Position numbers and translations under genes: made by a program. A stretch of 57,852 nucleotides of DNA from NCBI GenBank assembly GCA_001941225.1, contig MSHM01000020.1:1768-59619 (forward strand), given 5' to 3'. Shown in pieces: positions 45,153-53,480 of the stretch (positions are counted from its first letter, which is position 1; each line of letters begins with the position of its first letter). The notes under the pieces were generated by a model. It did no database searches and was not told where the DNA came from. It saw only the letters and a program-made list of their open reading frames with translations. The stretch is from Oscillospiraceae bacterium Zagget12 (GTDB taxonomy: Bacteria > Bacillota > Clostridia > UBA1381).

Positions 45153-45518
45153 ATGCAGGAAAATATGTATGTTACAATAACGGGTTTCGCGCATTACTAC
45201 GGCAGAAAGCCGTTTGGCATAGGAAATCTGCTTGTCTGCGAAAAGGACCCTTCAAATAAGTACGATTCCGAGGCAATTCTTGCGCGTCTGCCCATCATCG
45301 GTCAAGTGGGATATATTTCAAATTCCCCGTACACGATGGCGGGAGGCACAACGAGCGCCGGACGAATTTACGACAAGGTAGAGGATAAGTTTTATGTTCG
45401 GGTTATGTTCACGACGCAGAGCAAGATAATATGCAGAGTTGAAAGCGGCTCCGGCGACGAGCTTGACAGGGAAATACAATCTCAGCTTGCGGACGGCGGC
45501 GACTGGCTGCAAAAATAA
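45153..45518 (+). CDS. HIRAN-like domain protein
   Basis: A 121-residue single-domain protein. YVTITGFAHYYGRK, LLVCEKDPSNKYDSEAILA and GQVGYISNSPY match the HIRAN pattern, in which a small beta-barrel binds DNA ends or stalled forks. ATG 45153 is chosen because GGGGG lies 8 nt upstream; ATG 45129 lacks a ribosome site. It sits 49 bp after the radical SAM gene and 31 bp before a pilin-like protein gene. Confidence 0.7.
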   Translation: MQENMYVTITGFAHYYGRKPFGIGNLLVCEKDPSNKYDSEAILARLPIIGQVGYISNSPYTMAGGTTSAGRIYDKVEDKFYVRVMFTTQSKIICRVESGSGDELDREIQSQLADGGDWLQK

Positions 45519-45549
45519 CCCGTCCGAATATATTTTTGAGGTAAAACAC

Positions 45550-46746
45550 TTGAAGAAATTCAATTTACAGTCAATAAAAAATAAAAAAATAAAGCTGCCG
45601 AAAATAAAAATCAAACCGGCGGAAATAACGGTGGTAATCGCGGTAATCGCGCTTGCGGCGCTTATAATAGTTCCGTCTTTGGTGCAGTGCGTCATTAACC
45701 GCGACAAGACGAAATGCTCAAATCATATGAGCAGTATGATGAGCATACTTTCAACCGTTCTCGCGGAGGAAACCGAAACCGGAAATACCTATTGGCACGA
45801 CCTTATAGAGAACGGAAATTATCAAAAGCTAATTTCATCTCTTAACGACAGAACCGGAGAGGGCGATAAGTTTTCGCCGTCCGATTATTATATACAGACC
45901 GGCGAGGAAAAATTGATACTGAACAGCAAAAAGTATAAGGATATATCCGCCAAGGAGATAAAGTTTTCTCTTATGCAGGACGTCAGCGTGGAAATCGGCG
46001 AAAAGCGTTCTATTGGCGAAAAAATAGCGTATCTTATGGTCAGCGGACCGGACACGTATTATCAAAATCAATCCCTTGACGGCGACCGCCCGTCAAAAAT
46101 GATTTTCCGCGGCACCGAGGTGGATAAGGTCATAACGAATTTGAAAGTAACCGCCGTTTACGTGGGCGGAGCGTCGGCGGAGATAGATAAGAGCAAATAC
46201 ACAATTCTCGCGGACAAGCTTGATATGTCTAAAGCGGGACAGACAAAGCTTATGGTCAAGGTCAATTCAAACTCGCTTTGGGATAACAGCGCTTACGCGT
46301 CGTTCATCATAGATGTGGTAGGCAGCGATGATATGGGTCCGCTCATAGTGGACGGAGGAATTAACGGAAAATTCGAGCTTGCGTCCTGGGAGTGGAGCGA
46401 CTTTGTGGAGGAGGCGTCTTTGGAGGACGGCGGAAAGGATTTCGGCGCGTCGATAGTAAGATATAACGGAGAGTATTACTATTATACCGACGGAATGAGG
46501 ATTACGAACAGCAATAAAAACAATAATCCGTCAGAGTTTGCCCTTGATGTGGACGATAACAGCAAGAGCGCGTATTATATTAAATTTGACCCAAGCTCGG
46601 TTATAATAAACGAAGACGATGAAAAGGATATTCATAACGGCAGCGTCAGGGTCGAGAATGATTTGATATATATTTGGCAGGATTCTCCTAGTAAGGAATC
46701 CGCCGCCGGCTGGATAAGAGTTTACTGCGATTTGAAAAAATATTGA
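45550..46746 (+). CDS. Membrane protein with type IV pilin-like N-terminal helix
   Basis: A 398-residue protein. TTG 45550 with GAGG 8 nt upstream is the likely start; the frame is open farther upstream but overlaps the HIRAN gene. A basic stretch (KNKKIKLPKIKIK) precedes PAEITVVIAVIALAALIIVP, which resembles the glutamate-bearing helix of type IV pilins (E then VVIAxI and a later proline). There is no glycine cleavage site, so it may stay as a plain anchor. The rest is an extracellular beta-rich region with DxD-type acidic loops. I do not recognise the family. Confidence 0.65.
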   Translation: MKKFNLQSIKNKKIKLPKIKIKPAEITVVIAVIALAALIIVPSLVQCVINRDKTKCSNHMSSMMSILSTVLAEETETGNTYWHDLIENGNYQKLISSLNDRTGEGDKFSPSDYYIQTGEEKLILNSKKYKDISAKEIKFSLMQDVSVEIGEKRSIGEKIAYLMVSGPDTYYQNQSLDGDRPSKMIFRGTEVDKVITNLKVTAVYVGGASAEIDKSKYTILADKLDMSKAGQTKLMVKVNSNSLWDNSAYASFIIDVVGSDDMGPLIVDGGINGKFELASWEWSDFVEEASLEDGGKDFGASIVRYNGEYYYYTDGMRITNSNKNNNPSEFALDVDDNSKSAYYIKFDPSSVIINEDDEKDIHNGSVRVENDLIYIWQDSPSKESAAGWIRVYCDLKKY

Positions 46747-46764
46747 TAATTGATAAAATATTGA

Positions 46765-47111
46765 TAAAAACCCCTCGGTCATCAACAATGACTGAGGGGT
46801 TTGCGCCATATTGCCGGCAACGGCAAGTAAGGCTCCCCTACTTAGGGGAGCTGTCACGAAGTGACTGAGGGGTTTGTTTTATGATAAGCAGAATTTGTAC
46901 ACAAACCCCTCCGTCACGGCTTTGCCGTGCCACCTCCCCTAGTAGGGGAGGCTTAGGGACTGCGGCGAATTTGCTAAGCCTCCCTTGTTAAAGGGAGGTG
47001 GCATTTGCGGAGCAAATGACGGAGGGATTCGGGCGCCAATGGGCACCCTCTGCGAGGTGCGGTGAAGAATCCCTCAGTTGCTTAATGTTCTTTTTGCTGC
47101 AAAAAGAACAT
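46765..47111. repeat. Cluster of palindromic intergenic repeats
   Basis: This gene-free stretch (46747-47200) holds several hairpins. AACCCCTCGGTCA/TGACTGAGGGGTT (46769-46802) probably terminates the pilin-like gene. A GCTCCCCTA/TAGGGGAGC unit with GTCACGAAGTGAC (about 46832-46877) and its inverted partner (about 46897-46953) form a larger inverted repeat. A related unit GCCTCCCTTG/AAGGGAGG with a GACGGAGGGATTC tail lies at about 46978-47031. ATGTTCTTTTTG (47085-47096) / CAAAAAGAACAT (47100-47111) is a perfect 12-bp palindrome. Sequence relatedness among the first three suggests a mobile repeat family. Confidence 0.75.
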
Positions 47112-47160
47112 AAGAGAAAGATGAAAAAAGAAAGTCAAAACAGAAAAAGAGGGAAAGACA

Positions 47161-47185
47161 GCGGCGGGAGGCTCATTCCCGCCGC
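47161..47185 (-). terminator. Hairpin downstream of rnhA
   Basis: GCGGCGGGA / TCCCGCCGC 9-bp stem just past the rnhA stop. The following T tract on the minus strand is interrupted (CTTTCCCTCTTTTT), so termination efficiency is uncertain. Confidence 0.55.
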
Positions 47186-47200
47186 TTATAATGCCGTCTT

Positions 47201-47803
47201 TTACACCACACCCACGGCGTCCTTTGCGAGGCGGTCCGCCATATCGTTATACTTATCGCCGCTATGCCCTTTCACCTTAACAAAATTCACCCTTACCCTT
47301 TCGCTTATATCATCGTAAAATTTTTTATACGCGATTGTGCCGGGCTTGTTGGTTTTCCACGCGCCGGTGCACCATTTTTCTATGCCCTCGTAATCGTAAT
47401 AAATCCGAATTTCTTCTATATTATTATCCGCGCAGTATTGCATAGCTGTTTTCGCGCCCTCGATTTCTCCGGCGACGTTGCGCATCGACGCGAGGTCGGG
47501 ATTAGAAAAGGCTTTGCTGATGATTATTTCCTTTTCTTTTAGGAAAATAACCACTCCGCAGCCGAATACCTTTGTTTTCACGTTATAGCTGCCGTCCACA
47601 TAAGCCGTGGCTGTATTTTTATTTTCGGCGTCCGAAGGACTCGCTTGCGCGTTGCCGGACACATAGTCCCGCGCGTCCGCAAGATTTGTAAAGCCCTTGT
47701 ATTCCGCGCCCGAAAATCCCGATACCTCTTTTTTACACTCGTCCCATGTGTTAAAAATTCCGATGTGAAAGCCGTTTCTTACGGCGTAATATTTTTTTGC
47801 CAT
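47201..47803 (-). CDS. rnhA: Ribonuclease HI with N-terminal hybrid-binding (viroplasmin-like) domain
   Basis: Degrades the RNA strand of RNA-DNA hybrids. A 200-residue protein. Residues 1-45 are the hybrid-binding domain (KKYYAVRNGFHIGIFNTWDE, EYKGFTNLADA). Residues about 63-198 are RNase H with the four acidic catalytic residues in YVDGSYN, AGEIEGAKTA, IYYDYEGIEKW and NDMADRLA. This organisation is common in Firmicutes. ATG 47803 has GGAGA upstream. It is monocistronic. Confidence 0.95.
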   Translation of the reverse strand: MAKKYYAVRNGFHIGIFNTWDECKKEVSGFSGAEYKGFTNLADARDYVSGNAQASPSDAENKNTATAYVDGSYNVKTKVFGCGVVIFLKEKEIIISKAFSNPDLASMRNVAGEIEGAKTAMQYCADNNIEEIRIYYDYEGIEKWCTGAWKTNKPGTIAYKKFYDDISERVRVNFVKVKGHSGDKYNDMADRLAKDAVGVV

Positions 47804-48038
47804 TGTACCAATCTCCTTTGCTGATACCTATTATATATGAAAAAAATTTTTTTTCAATAAAATTTAAAAAAATTTAAAAAAAGCGGAACTTTTTAAAAAA
47901 AATAACGTCTAACTTAGTGTAAAGAGCAATAGCCGTAATTGTATGTGAACAATTTGAACAAAAAACCGATTTAAGCATATTTATTTTGTTATTTTGCATA
48001 AAATTCAAAAAAATGTTTGAATTGGCATAAAAAAGTTG

Positions 48039-48067
48039 TTGACAACGGCACTCTTAAATAGTAAAAT
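48039..48067 (+). promoter_or_regulatory. Upstream promoter P1 of the S-layer gene
   Basis: TTGACA (48039-48044), 17 nt, TAAAAT (48062-48067). It would give a leader of about 255 nt. The region 47804-48038 is very AT-rich and holds no gene I can support. Confidence 0.65.
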
Positions 48068-48175
48068 ATTCAGTAGCAGTTTTCGAATAATTGGGTAGAA
48101 GCGTTAGTTGAAAATTGTTACCGTAATATGGGTCGCGCGGAGGCAAAGCAGGTTATGGCTGCCGTGTGACAAGAA

Positions 48176-48198
48176 TTACAGTTGTTTTACAACTGTAA
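48176..48198 (+). promoter_or_regulatory. Perfect 9-bp palindrome ahead of S-layer promoter P2
   Basis: TTACAGTTG (48176-48184), TTTTA loop, CAACTGTAA (48190-48198), ending 7 nt before the P2 -35 box. It could be an operator or a hairpin in the P1 transcript. Confidence 0.6.
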
Positions 48199-48205
48199 TA
48201 CGGCA

Positions 48206-48283
48206 TTGACTTATCCGTGCAATACGTGATATAATCAATGCGCAGAATAAGTTTTACCGCGCGGTGAAGGGAGCCGGTAAAAC
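48206..48283 (+). promoter_or_regulatory. S-layer promoter P2 and 5' leader hairpin
   Basis: TTGACT (48206-48211), 18 nt, TATAAT (48230-48235). The expected start near 48242 is followed within 10 nt by GTTTTACCG (48251-48259) and CGGTAAAAC (48275-48283), a perfect 9-bp stem. A hairpin this close to the 5' end could stabilise the mRNA of an abundant protein. Confidence 0.65.
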
Positions 48284-48328
48284 ACAACACACCCATCGGA
48301 ACAAAGTATAAAAAGGGAGGATTTGAGA

Positions 48329-51265
48329 ATGAATAAAAATCTCAAAAAGGTAATTTCAGCATTTGCTGCTCTGACATTGTCGGCATCATCTATCGCTGCA
48401 TTTGCCGTTGATTTCTCAGACGTAGACTCTTCAGCTGATTACTATCAGGCTGTACAAGAGCTTTCTGCTTTGGACATCATCAGCGGTTATACAGACGGTA
48501 CATTCCAGCCGGACGGTCTTGTAACAAGAGCAGAAATCACAAAGATGATTGTTGACGCACTTGATCTTACATCAATCGCTACATCATCAATGAGCTCAGA
48601 CACAGGCTTTACCGATGTAACAGCATCGAATGCCGGCGGTCACTGGGCATCAGGCTACATCGTAGCAGGTACTTCAAACGGTTTCATTTCGGGTATGGGC
48701 GACGGCACATTCTCACCTGACACAGGCGTTACGTTTGTACAGGCTCAGTCAATGCTTGTACGTGCTACAGGTTATGAAACATACGCATCGGCAAACGGCG
48801 GTTGGCCGAACGGTTATAAAACATGGGCAGGATCACTTGGCATAACAGACGGCGTTTCCGCATCAGACGACGACGAGCTTACAAGAGCTCAGGTTGCTCA
48901 GATGATTGCAAATGCAATGGACGCTCCTGTTGTAATTGTTAAGTCATACTCAACAAATGTTTGGGGCGAGTCAGTTCCGGATCTTGAAATCCAAGACGGT
49001 ACAGGCAGCGGCTACCAGACACTATTCACAAAGTATCATGACGCATACAAAGTATACGGTCGTGTAACAGCTACATCAAAGTCAGGTACAGTTGATACCG
49101 ATAAGGTTGATTTCCAGGTTGAAAAGGCTGATAACTTTGATGACCAGTACGTTACATCAACAACAAATTATCCGGAGCAGGTAATCGAAGCTTACATAGG
49201 CGACACAGACGCTGTAGATCAGCTTAATGTTTACTCACGGGCTTTGATCCAGAAGGACGATAACGATGAGTACACACTTCTTTCACTTGTTCCCGCAGCA
49301 TCAAACAAGTCGGTTGAACTTCAGACAGAAGACGTAGATGATTCAAAGACAACAACAGATGATCTTACGGTTATGTACTTCTATCCGTCAGGTTCAACAT
49401 CAGGTTCAACAAAGTACTCACTTGCTGACGAGGTTACATACTATGTAAACGGCGTTGAAATGGGTACATGGGACGAAGATGCTCTTAACACATACGTTCT
49501 TGATGACGATACAATCACAATCACTCTTCAGAAGACAACTGTTACAGGCTCAACAAGCACAAGCAGCAAGTATGATACAATCTTTGTTACAACATACTCA
49601 ACAGCTGTTGTAGAGTCAGTTTCAGAAAAGTCAAGCTATGTTCAGGTTACTTTCAAAGAGCAGAGCAGCGGTCTTAAGACAAATATGAAACTTTACACAG
49701 ATGATGATTCATATACATACTCATTCGAGTTGGACGGCGAAGCGATTGACGTACTTGATCTTGAAGAGAACGACGTATTGAGCATTGCTTGGGATGCAAG
49801 CGCAGGTTTCGCAGATTCAACATTCTATGATGTTATGGTATCGAGAGATACAGTTTCAAGCGTTAAGTGCACAAGCACATGGAACACAAGCGGATATGCA
49901 ACTCTTGGCGGCACAAAGTATAAGGCTGCAAGCGGAATGGATATAACAGTTGAATTGTCAACAGAATATGACCTGTTGCTTGATGTATTCGGCAGAATCG
50001 CTTACGCTGATGAAAACTCATCAACAAAGAAGATTGGTATCCTTTCAAGCGTATATCAGAAGTCAAACGGCGACTATGTTGCTGAGCTAATCACTAAGGA
50101 CGGCGAGGATCTTGAGTGCAAGCTTGACGACGATTACGGTGAGGAGCTTTATGATAAGTATGTAGCAATCGCTTATGAGAACGGCAGCAAACTTGCTAAG
50201 TCAGAGTCTTATCCGAACCTTGTAGGTGAGTATAAGGTTAACTCTTCAAGCAAGCTTACATCATTCACATTCTCATCATATGCAGGCGGTGAGGATCAGA
50301 CATACAAAGAGTCATCATCAAAGATTGGTGCGGTTAGAATTTCAGATTCTACTGTAATCCTTGACTTGACACAGGTCGACGCTAAGAGCACATACGGTGT
50401 AATCTCAGCATCATCACTTAATGACGGTGTTGTATACACAGCATACGGATATGATAAGTCAACTTCAGACAGCGCTTATCGTTTCGTAATCATCACAGAC
50501 GGTATGAACGTATTTGACTCAACAACACAGCTTGCTATATTCCTTGAGGCAGGTACGGACGTAGACGAAAATGATGACGAAGTAGATATTATGACAGTAG
50601 CAATCAACGGTGAGGAAACAACAGTTGTTCTTGATGATGATTGCGAAGGTACTTCACTTGATGACCTTGAAGAAGGCGACGCTATCGTTTATGTTGAGAG
50701 CGCAGGCTATGTAACAAAGCTTGAGCAGGTATTTGCAACAACAGGTTTTGTATACAACGCTACACACAGCAGCTTGGTAACAAAATATATCGCAAATGCT
50801 GATGACGGCGATGATTTGAGCGCAGCTGTTCTTGCTAATACTGATTTCGCAGACCTTCTGACAGACTCTGACGAAGATGTAGATATTACATTCGGTGTTC
50901 TTGTAAAGAACGGCAATGCTACGGCTCTTGCTACAACACTTTACGTAGACAGCGAGGGTGTATATGTAAATCTTGATACAGCAACCGACCTTGCTACAAG
51001 CGGTGCTCAGGTTTATACCTACAACTTCTCGAACTCATCAAAGAACTTCGGCAGAATCGTTCTTGATGACGGTCTAATGACAACACCTGATGTTAAGGCT
51101 GCTTACCTTGACGGCGATAAGGGCAATTCAGATCATTATTATCTGTACTACTTCGACGACGAGGCAAATACAGATGCAGGCGTTGCTGACAGTATAGTAT
51201 TCGCAGCAGTAAGAACATTCGACACTGACGAGGCTCAGGAAATCTACCAGATCGTTGCTGAATAA
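48329..51265 (+). CDS. Major SLH-domain S-layer-type protein
   Basis: A 978-residue exported protein. ATG 48329 has GGGAGG 8 nt upstream; an in-frame TTG 6 nt earlier is too close to it. The signal peptide (1-26) ends AAFA-V. Three N-terminal SLH units follow (FSDVDSSADYYQAVQELSAL; FTDVTASNAGGHWASGYI; WPNGYKTWAGSLGITDG with RAQVAQMIANAM), binding the cell-wall polymer. The remaining 770 residues are Thr/Ser/Asp-rich beta structure with no cysteines seen. Codons end mostly in A or T, unlike neighbouring genes but like GAPDH, which suggests very high expression. Two promoters and leader hairpins support that. A strong terminator follows. Confidence 0.92.
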   Translation: MNKNLKKVISAFAALTLSASSIAAFAVDFSDVDSSADYYQAVQELSALDIISGYTDGTFQPDGLVTRAEITKMIVDALDLTSIATSSMSSDTGFTDVTASNAGGHWASGYIVAGTSNGFISGMGDGTFSPDTGVTFVQAQSMLVRATGYETYASANGGWPNGYKTWAGSLGITDGVSASDDDELTRAQVAQMIANAMDAPVVIVKSYSTNVWGESVPDLEIQDGTGSGYQTLFTKYHDAYKVYGRVTATSKSGTVDTDKVDFQVEKADNFDDQYVTSTTNYPEQVIEAYIGDTDAVDQLNVYSRALIQKDDNDEYTLLSLVPAASNKSVELQTEDVDDSKTTTDDLTVMYFYPSGSTSGSTKYSLADEVTYYVNGVEMGTWDEDALNTYVLDDDTITITLQKTTVTGSTSTSSKYDTIFVTTYSTAVVESVSEKSSYVQVTFKEQSSGLKTNMKLYTDDDSYTYSFELDGEAIDVLDLEENDVLSIAWDASAGFADSTFYDVMVSRDTVSSVKCTSTWNTSGYATLGGTKYKAASGMDITVELSTEYDLLLDVFGRIAYADENSSTKKIGILSSVYQKSNGDYVAELITKDGEDLECKLDDDYGEELYDKYVAIAYENGSKLAKSESYPNLVGEYKVNSSSKLTSFTFSSYAGGEDQTYKESSSKIGAVRISDSTVILDLTQVDAKSTYGVISASSLNDGVVYTAYGYDKSTSDSAYRFVIITDGMNVFDSTTQLAIFLEAGTDVDENDDEVDIMTVAINGEETTVVLDDDCEGTSLDDLEEGDAIVYVESAGYVTKLEQVFATTGFVYNATHSSLVTKYIANADDGDDLSAAVLANTDFADLLTDSDEDVDITFGVLVKNGNATALATTLYVDSEGVYVNLDTATDLATSGAQVYTYNFSNSSKNFGRIVLDDGLMTTPDVKAAYLDGDKGNSDHYYLYYFDDEANTDAGVADSIVFAAVRTFDTDEAQEIYQIVAE

Positions 51266-51295
51266 TTCTTAAAATGAGAATATTAAAACAGTAAA

Positions 51296-51327
51296 TTAAA
51301 GAACCGGTCTTTGACCGGTTCTTTTTT
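51296..51327 (+). terminator. Terminator of the S-layer gene
   Basis: AAGAACCGGTC-TTT-GACCGGTTCTT followed by a T tract; perfect 11-bp stem. Confidence 0.92.
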
Positions 51328-51415
51328 GTGCAAAAATGCTTGATATTCGCTGTGTGATGTGTTAATATAACTATAAACTCATATACGCCCATGGCGTTTA
51401 ATAAACGTTAGGGAT

Positions 51416-51450
51416 AAAAAGGTCGGTGACATTCATCACCGACCTTTTTA
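51416..51450. terminator. Bidirectional terminator
   Basis: AAAAAGGTCGGTGA-CATTCA-TCACCGACCTTTTT, a near-perfect palindrome directly after the tatD stop on the minus strand. It can work in both directions. Confidence 0.88.
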
Positions 51451-51451
51451 T

Positions 51452-52219
51452 TTATTCTATTCCAAAGCACCTTTTTGCGTTTTCAAATGTTGCGTTTTCC
51501 ACCTCTTCCACGGAAATTCCCTTTATTTGAGCAAGCTTTTCCGCCACGTAGTGTATATACAGCGAGCTGTTTCGCTTGCCGCGGTGCGGCTCCGGCGTGA
51601 GATACGGCGAATCCGTTTCAATAACGATACGGTCAAGCGGAACGTACTTCGCAACCTCTACCGGACGAACCGACTTTTTAAACGTAAGCGAACCGCCGAA
51701 AGCGATATACATACCCCAGTCGAGTATTTCCCGAGCCATTTCCGCGCTGCCCGCATAGCAGTGGAACACGCCGCCGACGCTCCGTATATCATGCTCGCGC
51801 AGAATATCCATACAGTCCTTGTGCGCGTCGCGGTCGTGTATAATTACGGGCATTTTCAGCTCCTTTGCAACGTCTATCTGCCGCGCAAACCACTTTTTCT
51901 GCTCCTCGCGCGGAGAAAAGTCGTAGTAATAGTCAAGCCCTATTTCGCCTATCGCCTTTACCTTTGGGTTTTTCGCGTATTCCTTCAGGGTAATCATATC
52001 GTTTTCCGTCAGATTTTCCACCTCGTGCGGATGTATTCCGACGGACGCGTAAACGAAAGGATATTTGCCGCATATCGAAAAAATATCCGGCACCTCGTCA
52101 AGCGAGGAGCAGGAGTTCATTATCATACCTACATTGTTTTCCCGCATTGAGGATAAAACCTCGTCAACATCGTCCTTAAATCTCTCATCGTTGTAATGTG
52201 CGTGAGAATCGAACAGCAT
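51452..52219 (-). CDS. tatD: TatD-family metal-dependent deoxyribonuclease/hydrolase
   Basis: A 255-residue amidohydrolase-fold enzyme. It carries the N-terminal metal motif DSHAHYND, ASVGIHPHEV, AIGEIGLDYYYDFS, PVIIHDRDAHKD, GVFHCYAGS and VIETDSPYLTPEPHRGKRN, all family-diagnostic. Members act as 3'-5' exonucleases or D-aminoacyl-tRNA-linked hydrolases. ATG 52219 has AAGGTG 6 nt upstream; GTG 52228 overlaps the preceding stop and is an alternative. It is the last gene of a three-gene operon. Confidence 0.93.
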   Translation of the reverse strand: MLFDSHAHYNDERFKDDVDEVLSSMRENNVGMIMNSCSSLDEVPDIFSICGKYPFVYASVGIHPHEVENLTENDMITLKEYAKNPKVKAIGEIGLDYYYDFSPREEQKKWFARQIDVAKELKMPVIIHDRDAHKDCMDILREHDIRSVGGVFHCYAGSAEMAREILDWGMYIAFGGSLTFKKSVRPVEVAKYVPLDRIVIETDSPYLTPEPHRGKRNSSLYIHYVAEKLAQIKGISVEEVENATFENAKRCFGIE

Positions 52220-52224
52220 ATTTT

Positions 52225-52776
52225 TCACCTTACTTTTAAAATTTCTTTTTCGGTTATTATATAATCCATAGGCACGTCGTGGCTTTCGGTCGGGATTTTA
52301 TCCAGCAGCTGAAAGTCATAGCACACGCCTATTTTAACGCCTCGGCACTCGGATAAAAAACGGTCGTAATATCCCTTGCCGAAACCCATTCTGCCGCCGC
52401 AGCGGTCAAAGGCAAGCCCCGGCACAAGCACCGCGTCAATATCGCTTATCAGCGCCGGATTTACGCGGCTCGGCTCGTATATTCCGTAAGCACCCTTTTT
52501 TAAGCCGCTCAAATCGTCAAGATATGACGGCGCTATTGTGTTGGTGTCCGTGTTCGTCACGGGCACAATAACGCGCGCGCCGCCCGCAAGCAGGGATTGT
52601 ATTATACCCGCGGTGTCCGGCTCCTTAAACGCCGATAAAAACACGCACACCGACTGCGCACCGCCTATACATTTGAGCGCGTTGCCCTTTATTTTTTCGC
52701 TGTGCGCTCCAACCTCGTCGGCGGTCAGAGCGCGTCTTTTGGCGCGCATCTCGGCGCGCAGCTTGTCCTTAATCAA
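52225..52776 (-). CDS. 5-formyltetrahydrofolate cyclo-ligase
   Basis: ATP-dependent return of 5-formyl-THF to 5,10-methenyl-THF. It has 183 residues, as expected. N-terminal KDKLRAEMRAKRRALTADE and the C-terminal blocks VLVPGLAFDRCGGRMGFGKG (phosphate-binding loop) and GKGYYDRFL are diagnostic. The start is a TTG overlapping the stop of the DJ-1-like gene (TTGA), with AAGGAG about 11 nt upstream. It overlaps the tatD region downstream. Confidence 0.92.
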   Translation of the reverse strand: MIKDKLRAEMRAKRRALTADEVGAHSEKIKGNALKCIGGAQSVCVFLSAFKEPDTAGIIQSLLAGGARVIVPVTNTDTNTIAPSYLDDLSGLKKGAYGIYEPSRVNPALISDIDAVLVPGLAFDRCGGRMGFGKGYYDRFLSECRGVKIGVCYDFQLLDKIPTESHDVPMDYIITEKEILKVR

Positions 52777-53306
52777 TATTGCATTATCTCCTTTACGCGT
52801 TTTGCGGTTTCGCCGCCCTTTAGCAAAGCGAGCATAGCAAAGCCGAAGTCCGCCGCCGCGCCCGCGCCCTTGCCGGTGATGATTTTTCCGTCAACTACAG
52901 CCTTGTCGGCAACAACCTCCGCGCCGTAGAGATATTTTTCATATCCCGGGAAACAGGTGGCTTTTTTGCCCTCAAGTATCATTTTTTTGCCCAAAATCGA
53001 CGGCGCCGCGCATATCGCGGAAATATATAAGCCCTTTGTTACGGCGTAATTTATAAGTCCGTGCACCTCGTTTGACGCGTCGAGAATTTCATGTCCCGCT
53101 CCACCCGGCAGCATAAGCAGCTCCATATTGCTCGGGTCAACCTCCTGTATGGCGATGTCGGCGGTCACGGTTATACCGTGCGCGCCCGTAACGGTCTTGC
53201 TTTTTACTCCCGCTGTGAGCACCTCAACTCCTCCGCGCTTTAAAATATCAATGGGTTCAATCGCCTCAACCTCTTCAAATCCGTCGGCAAGCAATACATA
53301 TACCAT
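52773..53306 (-). CDS. DJ-1/PfpI family protein
   Basis: A 177-residue glutamine-amidotransferase-like fold protein. FEEVEAIEPIDILKRGG at the start and the nucleophile-elbow cysteine in ISAICAAPSILG identify the DJ-1/ThiJ branch, members of which act as glyoxalases, deglycases or redox-sensing chaperones. ATG 53306 has AGGA at better spacing than ATG 53315. It is first in the operon with the folate cyclo-ligase and tatD. Confidence 0.92.
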   Translation of the reverse strand: MVYVLLADGFEEVEAIEPIDILKRGGVEVLTAGVKSKTVTGAHGITVTADIAIQEVDPSNMELLMLPGGAGHEILDASNEVHGLINYAVTKGLYISAICAAPSILGKKMILEGKKATCFPGYEKYLYGAEVVADKAVVDGKIITGKGAGAAADFGFAMLALLKGGETAKRVKEIMQY

Positions 53307-53340
53307 AATAAACATTCCTTTCTTTTTTTGTATTAATATT

Positions 53341-53369
53341 ATTGTAACACAGAATGAAATAATTCACAA
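53341..53369 (-). promoter_or_regulatory. Promoter of the DJ-1/FTHF-cycloligase/tatD operon
   Basis: On the minus strand TTGTGA (53369-53364), 17 nt, TACAAT (53346-53341), 35 bp before the ATG. Confidence 0.65.
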
Positions 53370-53388
53370 TAAGTTTACATAATTTTCG

Positions 53389-53417
53389 TTGTTTTTTTAT
53401 TGGGAGTTTGCTATAAT
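53389..53417 (+). promoter_or_regulatory. Promoter of citrate synthase
   Basis: TTGTTT (53389-53394), 17 nt, TATAAT (53412-53417), giving a leader of about 55 nt before ATG 53481. It is back to back with the promoter on the other strand. Confidence 0.65.
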
Positions 53418-53480
53418 TATAAAAGTGGGTTCTATACGAACGGTTTTTAACATATACTAATAAAGAACGGAGGTTTTACA

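Noticed and set aside
48068-48180. Possible cyclic-di-GMP-I riboswitch in the S-layer leader (GGCAAAGC and GGTTATGGCTGCCG)
   Set aside because: Two short blocks resemble the aptamer, but the spacing is too short and the first CAAACC block and closing stem are missing.
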